A stretch of DNA of 21,531 nt from Sulfurimonas sp. (GTDB lineage Bacteria; Campylobacterota; Campylobacteria; Campylobacterales; Sulfurimonadaceae), in the NCBI GenBank assembly GCA_021648465.1, contig JAKISR010000032.1, forward strand, positions 1 through 21,531, given 5' to 3'. Numbering within the stretch: position 1 is the first letter of the stretch; every line of letters starts with the position of its first letter. The position numbers and the translations under genes were made by a program. The notes under the pieces are model-generated. The model saw only the letters and a list, made by a program, of their open reading frames with translations, was not told the origin of the DNA and searched no databases. Positions 1 through 6,478 of the stretch are shown piece after piece.

Positions 1-35
1 ATGAAGAAGTGTTAAATAGAATTTTAGGAAAATAG
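1..35 (+). CDS. purC: 3' end of purC (SAICAR synthase), partial
   Basis: Only the last ten codons and a TAG stop are visible; they read EEVLNRILGK. PurC proteins usually end in a helix of the YEEVLxRL type, and purC directly precedes purS and purQ in Campylobacter. The gap to purS is three bases, so the genes are surely co-transcribed. PurC makes SAICAR from CAIR and aspartate in purine synthesis. The assignment rests on context plus this short tail. Confidence 0.7.
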   Translation, partial: EEVLNRILGK

Positions 36-38
36 TAA

Positions 39-278
39 ATGAAAGCAATAGTAAATATATCTCTAAAAGCAGGTGTATTAGACTCTCAAGGCAAAGCTGT
101 TCACCACGCACTAGATTCCCTTTGCTTCAATGGTGTAGATGATGTTCGCGTAGGTAAACAAATAATTTTAAAACTAGAAGAAACTGATAAAACAAAAGCT
201 ATGGCTAATGTTACAAAAATGTGTGAAGAACTTCTTGCTAACACTGTAATTGAAGATTACGAAATTGAGTTAAGATGA
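39..278 (+). CDS. purS: Phosphoribosylformylglycinamidine synthase subunit PurS
   Basis: This 79-residue protein has the length and pattern of PurS: a beta strand at the start (KAIVNISLKAGVLDSQGKAV), a central VDDVRVGKQI strand, and a C-terminal CEELLANTVIEDYEIEL segment. PurS is the small structural subunit that bridges PurL (FGAM synthetase) and the glutaminase PurQ in the fourth step of purine synthesis. An AGGA lies about ten bases before the ATG. It sits three bases after purC and just before purQ. purL is not in the window. Confidence 0.96.
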   Translation: MKAIVNISLKAGVLDSQGKAVHHALDSLCFNGVDDVRVGKQIILKLEETDKTKAMANVTKMCEELLANTVIEDYEIELR

Positions 279-361
279 TTAATCTTGTCAAAGACAAAGC
301 TTTAGTGAAAGGAACTTATCAAGAAATTTACCTCATTGATAAAAGAAACAGGAATGACTAA
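275..361 (+). CDS. Possible 28-residue ORF linking purS to purQ
   Basis: An ATG overlaps the purS stop in an ATGA arrangement (275-278). The frame runs 28 codons (MINLVKDKALVKGTYQEI and on) and its TAA overlaps the purQ start (ATGACTAA, 354-361). I do not recognise the peptide. Without it there would be a 75-base gap between purS and purQ, and the purQ ATG has no well-spaced Shine-Dalgarno. The sequence therefore suggests chained translation from purS through this ORF to purQ. It could also be chance; codon conservation in relatives would decide. Confidence 0.35.
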   Translation: MINLVKDKALVKGTYQEIYLIDKRNRND

Positions 362-1031
362 AGTATCTATCCTTCAGTTTCCAGGAACTAACTGTGAGTA
401 TGACACTCAACATGCATTTGAAAAATTAGGAGCTACTACTGAAATAATATGGCACAAGTCTGAAACTATCCCAAAAGATACTAATCTTTTAGTGATTGCT
501 GGTGGTTTTTCTTATGGAGACTATCTTAGAAGTGGTGCTATTGCTAGATTCTCACCTATTATGAACGCAGTGACTAAATATGCTAATAATAGTGGGAAAA
601 TTTTGGGTATTTGCAATGGTTTTCAAATTCTTACAGAAGCTGGTTTACTTCCAGGTGCGTTAAAAAGAAATGAAAACTTACATTTTATTTCTAAGCACCA
701 CCATCTTCGTGTTATCGATAATGATAATATATTCTTGGAAAAACTAAATAATGATGATGTTTTAAATATTCCTATAGCTCATCATGATGGAAACTATTTT
801 ATTGATAAAGATGGTTTAAAAAAGTTAGAGCAAAATAATCAAATTCTTTTAAAATATAGTGATAAAAATGGAAATACTAAAAACCCTAATGGTAGTATTG
901 ACTCTATTGCTGGCATATGCGATAAAGAAAAAAATATATTTGGTTTAATGCCACATCCAGAACGTGCAATAGAACTTATTCTTGGCTCAAATGATGGAGT
1001 TAAAATGTTACAAGGATTTTTAAGAGCGTGA
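354..1031 (+). CDS. purQ: Phosphoribosylformylglycinamidine synthase glutaminase subunit PurQ
   Basis: PurQ is the class I glutamine amidotransferase that feeds ammonia to PurL for conversion of FGAR to FGAM. The 225-residue product begins VSILQFPGTNCEYDT, the usual PurQ N terminus. It has the oxyanion-region GGFSYGDYLRSGAIA, the nucleophile elbow GICNGFQ with Cys87, and the PHPERA motif with catalytic His201 and Glu203. I chose the ATG at 354 over an in-frame TTG at 336 because family members start at MxKVxILQFPG. The stop overlaps the GTG start of the next gene. All catalytic residues are present. Confidence 0.96.
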   Translation: MTKVSILQFPGTNCEYDTQHAFEKLGATTEIIWHKSETIPKDTNLLVIAGGFSYGDYLRSGAIARFSPIMNAVTKYANNSGKILGICNGFQILTEAGLLPGALKRNENLHFISKHHHLRVIDNDNIFLEKLNNDDVLNIPIAHHDGNYFIDKDGLKKLEQNNQILLKYSDKNGNTKNPNGSIDSIAGICDKEKNIFGLMPHPERAIELILGSNDGVKMLQGFLRA

Positions 1032-2128
1032 AATGGCTATTACTAATAGGATTATTTTTATTTTCTTCTCTTGAAGCAGATACTTCAAAAAATAATAATC
1101 CGAGTAGCATAAAAACAAAAGATCTTCAAAAAGTACTTTACTTAAGTTATGAAGAATTGCCATCCCGAGTACTTAAGGGAGAAATATTTAAAATAACAAT
1201 TAAATCTCTCTCTACGACTAATAATTTTACAGATATAATTTATGACTTATCAGACTCATATGGGTTAAAATTACTTAATGACTTTCCATCGCGCAAAATT
1301 GGTGACCGCTACTATTATGAAACATTTTATTTTTTGGTTACATCAAAAAAAGCAAGACTCCCAGATTTTACAGCAACACTTATAGATTATAATGACAAAG
1401 AGTATAAAAAAACAACTATAAAAGGTAATGAGCTCAATGTCGTAGCATTAAACCCTAAAAGAGAGTTTGCAAATATATTAGCAAACTCTTTTTCATTAAT
1501 AAATTATAAAACAACAAGTTATGATAATAAACATAATATTATAATTTTTGTTGCAACAGCTATAAATTGTGATATTGCATCTTTAAAGCTTAATAATGTC
1601 TATAAACAAGGTATAGAATCTATTGATGAATCTTATACGAAATCTAAAATAACTTACTATGCTATAGTTGATAAGAAAATGGAAAATCTGTCTTTTTCAT
1701 ACTTCAACGTTGGTAGTAATAAATTTTCATTTATTAATATCCCAATTATTCTTGATGATGATAGTGTAACAACACAAAGTGATTTAAAGCCTAAAGATTT
1801 GTCTCGTGAAAGATTAAAAATGGGTATTGCAACAACAGTTGCACTTGTTAGTTTTATCATAATTTTATGGAGAAAAAAATATATCTATCTCATTTTTATT
1901 ATTCTACCTTTATCATATGTTATATATATTGGAATTCCCTCGAAAGATATATGTATTAAAGAAGGAAGTAATATCCATCTTCTTCCTGTATTAAATGGTA
2001 CTATTTTTGAAACTATAGAGAAAAGTTACTATCTAAAAAAAGAAGGTGAAGTACAAAACTGGACTAAAGTACAACTAAAAAATAAAAAAATTGGATGGGT
2101 TAAAAATGAAGATATTTGCTCGTATTAG
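1028..2128 (+). CDS. Membrane protein with N-terminal signal and C-terminal SH3-like domain
   Basis: This 366-residue protein starts at a GTG that overlaps the purQ stop (GTGA). It has a signal peptide (about 1-17, LLLIGLFLFSSLEA), a long extracytoplasmic beta-rich region (about 20-260), two closely spaced membrane helices (about 263-280 and 284-303), and a C-terminal SH3-type segment (about 307-366) ending KIGWVKNEDICSY. The beta-rich region has a BatD-like feel. A protein of this design lies at the same position in Campylobacter (Cj0515, from memory), between purQ and plsC. The function is unknown; an envelope role is inferred only from topology. Confidence 0.8.
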   Translation: MKWLLLIGLFLFSSLEADTSKNNNPSSIKTKDLQKVLYLSYEELPSRVLKGEIFKITIKSLSTTNNFTDIIYDLSDSYGLKLLNDFPSRKIGDRYYYETFYFLVTSKKARLPDFTATLIDYNDKEYKKTTIKGNELNVVALNPKREFANILANSFSLINYKTTSYDNKHNIIIFVATAINCDIASLKLNNVYKQGIESIDESYTKSKITYYAIVDKKMENLSFSYFNVGSNKFSFINIPIILDDDSVTTQSDLKPKDLSRERLKMGIATTVALVSFIIILWRKKYIYLIFIILPLSYVIYIGIPSKDICIKEGSNIHLLPVLNGTIFETIEKSYYLKKEGEVQNWTKVQLKNKKIGWVKNEDICSY

Positions 2129-2804
2129 TTGGTTATATGCAACTACTATGATTTTTATCTCTCTTGGTTTAATGATATTAACATTTAAACTATTACCTAA
2201 ACCATATGCTAGAAAATCATCTGCTTGGCTAATTAAAATTAGTATTTTTTTTAGAGTTGATTTAAAAGGCAAAGAAGATTCTAAAGTTCAAATGTTTTTA
2301 CTAAATCATGAAAGTGATTTAGATATTGCAATTATGGAAACTATTACAAATAAAAATCTTGCATGGGTTGCAAAAAAAGAATTATTTGATATACCATTTT
2401 TTGGCTTAGCTCTAAAGCTTTCTCAAGATATAGCAGTTGAAAGAGAAAGTAAAACTTCACTTATTAAGCTTTTAAAAGATACAAAAAAAGTGATTGATGA
2501 CAACAGAGTAGTTACGATATTTCCTGAGGGAACAAGATCTAGCAAAGGCAAGATGCTTCCATTTAAAAATGGTGCAAAAATAGTTGCTGACAAATATAAA
2601 CTTATAGTTCAACCTGTTGTACTAATACAAACAGCTGCATATTATAATATTAAAAAACTATACTACAAACCTGGTAAAATCAAAGTGATATATTTAGATT
2701 CGTTTATTGCTGATGAAAGTGATAAAGATTGGTTAAATAATTTAAGACAAATAATGCAAAAGGTGTATAATAATGAGTTGGCAAACAATTTTAATCATAG
2801 GTAG
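2106..2804 (+). CDS. plsC: 1-acyl-sn-glycerol-3-phosphate acyltransferase (PlsC)
   Basis: PlsC transfers an acyl group to the sn-2 position of lysophosphatidate at the inner membrane, giving phosphatidate. The product (232 residues from the ATG at 2106) has an N-terminal membrane helix (about 8-30). It also has the catalytic HX4D motif in NHESDLD (His68, Asp73) and the phosphate-binding FPEGTRS motif (about 139-145). An in-frame TTG at 2091 is possible, but the ATG gives a conventional start. The gene overlaps the upstream gene by 23 bases and the downstream crcB remnant by 32 bases, so the operon is tightly packed. Confidence 0.93.
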   Translation: MKIFARISWLYATTMIFISLGLMILTFKLLPKPYARKSSAWLIKISIFFRVDLKGKEDSKVQMFLLNHESDLDIAIMETITNKNLAWVAKKELFDIPFFGLALKLSQDIAVERESKTSLIKLLKDTKKVIDDNRVVTIFPEGTRSSKGKMLPFKNGAKIVADKYKLIVQPVVLIQTAAYYNIKKLYYKPGKIKVIYLDSFIADESDKDWLNNLRQIMQKVYNNELANNFNHR

Positions 2805-2968
2805 TGGTGGTTTTATTGGTGCTGTTCTTCGTACATATTTAAATGGCTTAGTTTCTCATAGAATTGCCTCATGATTTACCATATGGAACTCTTGGAGTAA
2901 ACCTTATAGGTAGTTTTTTAATGGCAGGTGGCGGATTTTATTTGGCTAAATATTTTATATGCAATTAA
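2773..2968 (+). pseudogene. crcB: crcB (fluoride channel) remnant, frameshifted and truncated
   Basis: The first 33 codons (MSWQTILIIGSGGFIGAVLR) are a clear CrcB/Fluc N terminus and run into TGA at 2872-2874. Dropping one base near 2866 restores RIPHDLPYGTLGVNLIGSF, the next conserved CrcB segment. The second frame then degenerates and stops at 2966-2968 after about 64 residues in all, roughly half a normal CrcB of about 125. The pore-lining phenylalanine region and last two helices are missing. The gene overlaps plsC as in Campylobacter. A sequencing error could explain the frameshift but not the missing half. Confidence 0.85.
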
Positions 2969-2980
2969 ATAACTTGTATC

Positions 2981-3550
2981 TTATATCATTATTATTTCAT
3001 CAGCACACCATTTTGCCAACTCTAAATCATGTGTAATTAATAACATTCCTACATTTTTTAAATGTTTTATAAGCATATTCATAACCTCTAATTGAATTAC
3101 GTTGTCAAGAGCTGATGTAGGCTCATCAAGTAAAAGTAACTCTGGTTTCATTAACATTGCTCGAAGAATAGATGCACGCTGAAGCTGACCACCTGATAGT
3201 TCATGAGGAAGTTTTAATAATAAATCATAATCAAGATTAATACTTTTTAAATAATTATCAAGTCCATTCAAAGATGCTACATCTTTTATTTGATTTATGA
3301 GAGTATAACTGGGATGAAAAGAGCTATAAGGATCTTGAAAAACTTCAGAACAAAAAGAGCTTTTAATAGTTCCGGAGATAGGTTTTAAATTTTTTAATAT
3401 AAGTTCAAAAAGTGTGCTTTTACCAGCCCCGCTTGCTCCAACAATAGCTTTGACCTCACCTTTTTTTAAAGAAATAGAAAAATTTTCAAAAAGTAAAGTA
3501 TTCTTTTCATACCCAAAAGATAAATTTTTTACTTCTAAAATATCACTCAA
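2981..3550 (-). CDS. ABC transporter ATP-binding protein, peptide/nickel (OppF/NikE) type, probably 3'-truncated
   Basis: The product has Walker A GASGAGKST, the QDPYSSFHP segment typical of peptide and nickel importer ATPases, signature LSGGQLQRAS, Walker B LLLLDEP, and H-loop ITHD. At 189 residues it is short: family members run on past the ...DEIIMI where this one stops. The start is a TTG three bases after the dut stop, suggesting translation coupled to dut. No permease or binding-protein gene is nearby, so the partner is unknown. The stop lies 13 bases from the end of the truncated crcB, suggesting one deletion clipped both. All ATP-binding motifs remain, so some activity is possible. 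Confidence 0.85.
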   Translation of the reverse strand: MSDILEVKNLSFGYEKNTLLFENFSISLKKGEVKAIVGASGAGKSTLFELILKNLKPISGTIKSSFCSEVFQDPYSSFHPSYTLINQIKDVASLNGLDNYLKSINLDYDLLLKLPHELSGGQLQRASILRAMLMKPELLLLDEPTSALDNVIQLEVMNMLIKHLKNVGMLLITHDLELAKWCADEIIMI

Positions 3551-3553
3551 GTA

Positions 3554-4246
3554 CTAACTCTTATTTAATTCTAAATATAACTTTGTAAGCTCTTTATACA
3601 ACATATCAGGTTTTAGATTTTTATTCTCTTGCCATACTCTTTTCATTACAATATTATCTTCTTCACCAGCCCACACTTTAATATATGTACCATCTTTATA
3701 ACCATTATCCTGACGAAATTGATTTAAAATATTTTTTCCCACATATAGTTTATAAAGAGATTCTAAATCAAGTCCACTCATAACAACTAAATCAAAAAAA
3801 TCACAAATCAACCCTTCTAAATTTAAAATTTCTTCCCTCAATGAGTGAAGCATAATATTTTCCACTTTCTCTATAACTTCTTCTTGTGATGCAAAAAGTT
3901 CATTTGTCGTATCTATTTTATTAAAGCACTTTAATTCAGAGATATTTATAGCTAAATCATCAATGCCTCCTCTTAGTGTTTGTGAATAATTTTCAATTGC
4001 TAAACTTATGACAAAGTGCCAAACATCAACAACTTCTATTTGAATGTTATCCCAGTCAGCTTCTTTATTAAGGCTTTTCCAATGCTTCCATGAAAAGCTA
4101 TCTATAATCTCTGCACACTCCATATAAATACATCTTTGCCAATTTATCTTTCTACCATTTTTTGTTATACCTTTAGTCCAATCTTCTCCATTTGTAGCAT
4201 CATTTAATTCTGCTTGAAGTTGTAACATCAATAAAATTTTATCCAT
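3554..4246 (-). CDS. dut: Dimeric all-alpha dUTPase (dUTP diphosphatase)
   Basis: The enzyme hydrolyses dUTP to dUMP and pyrophosphate, keeping uracil out of DNA and supplying dUMP for dTMP synthesis. The 230-residue product has the paired metal-binding motif of the all-alpha NTP pyrophosphatase superfamily: Glu43 and Glu46 in MECAEIIDS, then Glu71 and Asp74 in EVVDVWHF. The later NGYKDGTYIKVWAGEEDN motif marks the dimeric dUTPases of Campylobacterota and kinetoplastids. I chose the ATG at 4246, preceded by AAGGA eight bases away, over an upstream in-frame start at 4303 that would cross the predicted -10. The ABC ATPase gene follows directly. Confidence 0.94.
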   Translation of the reverse strand: MDKILLMLQLQAELNDATNGEDWTKGITKNGRKINWQRCIYMECAEIIDSFSWKHWKSLNKEADWDNIQIEVVDVWHFVISLAIENYSQTLRGGIDDLAINISELKCFNKIDTTNELFASQEEVIEKVENIMLHSLREEILNLEGLICDFFDLVVMSGLDLESLYKLYVGKNILNQFRQDNGYKDGTYIKVWAGEEDNIVMKRVWQENKNLKPDMLYKELTKLYLELNKS

Positions 4247-4274
4247 CTGATATCCTTGGTATATTTCTATGTGT

Positions 4275-4280
4275 ATTATA
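4275..4280 (-). promoter_or_regulatory. Likely -10 of the dut promoter
   Basis: Read on the minus strand this is a perfect TATAAT, 29 bases before the dut ATG. There is no clear -35 at 17 bases, as is usual in Campylobacterota, where -35 boxes are weak and replaced by periodic A/T signals. It predicts a leader of about 20 bases containing the AAGGA ribosome site. Confidence 0.5.
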
Positions 4281-4329
4281 TCTAACATGATAAAATACCT
4301 CACTTAAAACTAAAAAACATATAGGTGCT

Positions 4330-4503
4330 ATGAAAAAAATAAATTGTAGAAGATGCAAATACTATTTTGTGACTTGGGAAGAACAAAGACCTCATGGATG
4401 TAGAGCATTCGGGTTTAAATCACCACAAATACCATCTATAGTGGTTTTTCAAAGTAGTGGGTATGATTGTCACCAATTTAAACAGAAGCCTCCTGCCAAA
4501 TAA
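4330..4503 (+). CDS. Small CxxC / zinc-ribbon-like protein, 57 residues
   Basis: The ATG is preceded by a TAGGTG ribosome site five bases away. The product begins MKKINCRRCKYYFVTW and has a CxxC pair (Cys6, Cys9), then HGC (Cys24), and Cys47 near the end, so four cysteines and His22 could bind a metal. IPSIVV and the FxT/VW and GFKS segments look like a conserved small protein family that I recall in this phylum without an assigned role. It is divergent from dut, and its last 26 bases overlap the 3' end of the yhbP-like gene on the other strand. Function is unknown; nucleic acid or protein binding is only a guess. Confidence 0.72.
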   Translation: MKKINCRRCKYYFVTWEEQRPHGCRAFGFKSPQIPSIVVFQSSGYDCHQFKQKPPAK

Positions 4504-4903
4504 TTTTTTTTCCAAAACCTAAAGTATTATCAATCATTTTAAAATACTTTACTTTTATGACCCATAATTTTGGACTCATTGCTAGTGCATAAGGGAAAGT
4601 TTTAAAATACAAATTTTTAAGAGATTTATCTTTTAAAAGTGAGAATTTTCCCTTAAATTGAACACCCTGAATCTTGCCAATAATTTTTGTTTCTTGTGCT
4701 ATGCTTCCAGCAACAAAAGAATTTATTAAAATATTTTGAATATGTACTGTTTCATCACTACTTGCAACAACAAAAGAGAGTTTTTCTTTATCAAAAGCAT
4801 AAAATAAACTACAAACACTCACTTCATCTTTATCTATAGTTGCAAGATTAAGCAGATGATGTTTTGTTAAATATTGATATATTTTTTGTAAATTAATTTT
4901 CAT
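4478..4903 (-). CDS. UPF0306 / YhbP family protein (pyridoxamine phosphate oxidase-like fold)
   Basis: The 141-residue product resembles E. coli YhbP: LATIDKDEVSVCSLFYAFD near the start, GKIQGVQFKGKF in the middle, FPYALAMSPKLWVIK, and the hallmark DNTLGFGKKIIW near the end. The family has a split-barrel fold like FMN-binding pyridoxamine 5'-phosphate oxidases, but its substrate is unknown. The gene overlaps the end of the upstream small gene by 11 bases, indicating translational coupling, and overlaps the plus-strand CxxC gene tail to tail by 26 bases. Confidence 0.85.
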   Translation of the reverse strand: MKINLQKIYQYLTKHHLLNLATIDKDEVSVCSLFYAFDKEKLSFVVASSDETVHIQNILINSFVAGSIAQETKIIGKIQGVQFKGKFSLLKDKSLKNLYFKTFPYALAMSPKLWVIKVKYFKMIDNTLGFGKKIIWQEASV

Positions 4904-5129
4904 TAAAACATTTAAAAAGATGCTCTTCTAAATCAGTAACACAATGCATCCCTCTTTTTTTAAGCATCATCAAAGCTATCTCATCATTGATTAATGTCTC
5001 GTATATCTCTATTGGATTTGTCATATTGTAATAACTTTGTAAAAAATCTAGTAGTATTTCAAAATTATCATTTTTTTTATGACTATACTGTTTAAATGTT
5101 TTAAATTCTTCCCAATTTATCTCTATCAA
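4893..5129 (-). CDS. Hypothetical small acidic protein, 78 residues
   Basis: I do not recognise this protein. It is predicted helical and has an acidic N-terminal part (MIEINWEEFKTFKQYSHKK) and a LKKRGMHCVTDLEEHLFKC segment. The start is a TTG with a strong AGGAG ribosome site six bases upstream, which makes the call credible. It lies 22 bases after patB and overlaps the yhbP-like gene by 11 bases, so the three genes probably form one transcript. Confidence 0.65.
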   Translation of the reverse strand: MIEINWEEFKTFKQYSHKKNDNFEILLDFLQSYYNMTNPIEIYETLINDEIALMMLKKRGMHCVTDLEEHLFKCFNEN

Positions 5130-5151
5130 TTTTTACTCCTATTTTTTTAAA

Positions 5152-6339
5152 TTAATTATTATAAAATTTTAACAAAAGTGCTTTGTCTAATTTCTTAATA
5201 ACTTCTAACATTTTGGTGGAAGATATTGCAAAATTTAATCTCATAAAACCACTCCCCTCTTTTGAAAAGCTTAATCCTGGATTTAGCCCTAGTTTTGCCT
5301 CTTTAATAAAAAATTCTTGTAACTCAGAGTTACTTAAATTCATCCCTTTACAATCAATCCAAGCTAAATATGTGGCTTCAACAGGGATAACTTTTATATA
5401 TTTTGAATATTTTTTACAAAGTTCGTATAACATCTCAAAATTTTTTCTTAAATGTACTTTAAGATCTTGTACCCACTCTTTACCATCTTTATATGCTGAT
5501 TCAAATGCCACATGAGAGAGTACACTTCCTTGTGCAAAATGAATCCTATCATAACTTTTTTTAAACTTCTCTCTTAACTCACTATTTGTTATTACAATAC
5601 TACTCATAGAAAAACCAGCCATATTAAATGTTTTACCAACACCTATAGCTGTTATTGTTATATCTCTAGCTTCTTGACTTAAAGATGCAGTTGGTATATG
5701 TTTATTTGGTTTATATACTAAATCAGAGTGAATTTCATCAGAAAAAATCACTATATTATGCTCTAAACATACTTGAACAATCTTTTTAAGCTCCTCTTTT
5801 TGCCAAACTCTTCCAACTGGATTATGTGGTGAACATAACAATAAAACTTTAGTTTTTTTATCTATTTTTGATTTTAAATCTTTTATATCAAAAATATATT
5901 TACCCTCTTTATTTTGTTTAAGTGAATTTTTTAATATTTCTCTATTATTTTTTTCAACTATCTTAAAAAAAGGTGGATAAACTGGTGTTTGCACTATTAT
6001 TTTATCACCCTCATCACTAAATGCGTCAATAACTGCACTCATTGATGCAACTACTGAATGAGAATAAAACATATCGCTAAGTTCAAATGATATACCATGC
6101 TCTTCTTTCATCCACTTTATTTGAGCTAAAAATGCACTATCTGGTACCTCTTCATAACCTATAACTGGATGCTCTAATCTTTTCTTTACAGCTTCTAGTA
6201 CAAAACATGGTGTATCAATATCCATATCTGCAACCCAAACAGGCTCTATATCTTTAGTTCCAAAAAGCTCTTCTCTTAAAGTGTATTTTTCTGCATTTGT
6301 TTTTTCTCTACATGCAGATGTTTCAAAGTTATAGTTCAT
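5152..6339 (-). CDS. patB: PatB/MalY family PLP-dependent C-S lyase (cystathionine beta-lyase-like)
   Basis: This 395-residue fold-type I aminotransferase-like protein has VWVADMDIDTP near the N terminus, typical of the PatB/MalY branch. It also has LLLCSPHNPVGRVW (Asn173), IVIFSDEIHSDLVY (Asp201), and the PLP-binding lysine in GVGKTFNMAGFS (Lys236). Family members cleave cystathionine or other cysteine S-conjugates to pyruvate, ammonia and a thiol. The length is normal and all PLP residues are present. The gene is divergent from the nor/nod gene and probably leads the small operon that follows. MalY-type regulatory roles exist, so the substrate is uncertain. Confidence 0.9.
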   Translation of the reverse strand: MNYNFETSACREKTNAEKYTLREELFGTKDIEPVWVADMDIDTPCFVLEAVKKRLEHPVIGYEEVPDSAFLAQIKWMKEEHGISFELSDMFYSHSVVASMSAVIDAFSDEGDKIIVQTPVYPPFFKIVEKNNREILKNSLKQNKEGKYIFDIKDLKSKIDKKTKVLLLCSPHNPVGRVWQKEELKKIVQVCLEHNIVIFSDEIHSDLVYKPNKHIPTASLSQEARDITITAIGVGKTFNMAGFSMSSIVITNSELREKFKKSYDRIHFAQGSVLSHVAFESAYKDGKEWVQDLKVHLRKNFEMLYELCKKYSKYIKVIPVEATYLAWIDCKGMNLSNSELQEFFIKEAKLGLNPGLSFSKEGSGFMRLNFAISSTKMLEVIKKLDKALLLKFYNN

Positions 6340-6361
6340 TTTCTATCTTATTTTTATTTTA

Positions 6362-6367
6362 ATTATA
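6362..6367 (-). promoter_or_regulatory. Likely -10 of the patB promoter
   Basis: On the minus strand this is TATAAT, 22 bases before the patB ATG, within an A/T-rich tract. A transcript would start about 16 bases before the ATG, with a weak AAGATAG ribosome site. It is back to back with the nor/nod promoter. Confidence 0.45.
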
Positions 6368-6417
6368 TCATTATTACAAATAAGAGAGAATAAATAATCT
6401 TTTATTGTAAAAAGTCA

Positions 6418-6447
6418 TTGCCATATTTAGCTATTTAAGTATATAAT
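6418..6447 (+). promoter_or_regulatory. Promoter of the nor/nod gene (TTGCCA - 18 bp - TATAAT)
   Basis: TTGCCA at 6418-6423 and TATAAT at 6442-6447 are separated by 18 bases. The predicted start is near 6455, with GGAAAA as ribosome site before the ATG at 6479. I found no convincing FNR/CRP-type (TTGAT-N4-ATCAA) or NssR-type (TTAAC-N4-GTTAA) site nearby, so NO control is not visible. Confidence 0.55.
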
Positions 6448-6478
6448 ATCCGCAAAAAAAATATTGGAAAATCTTAAT

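Noticed and set aside
336..353. TTG at 336 as the purQ start
   Set aside because: It would add six residues absent from the usual PurQ N terminus and has no good ribosome site.
4247..4303. Longer dut beginning at 4303
   Set aside because: The extra 19 residues have no family counterpart and cross the TATAAT of the likely promoter; the ATG at 4246 has AAGGA.
5183..5515. Plus-strand 110-codon frame inside patB
   Set aside because: Antisense shadow of conserved aminotransferase sequence.
6418..6478. FNR/CRP-like or NssR-like operator before the nor/nod gene
   Set aside because: Only short A/T-rich half-matches such as AATAA...TTATT are present; neither TTGAT-N4-ATCAA nor TTAAC-N4-GTTAA occurs.
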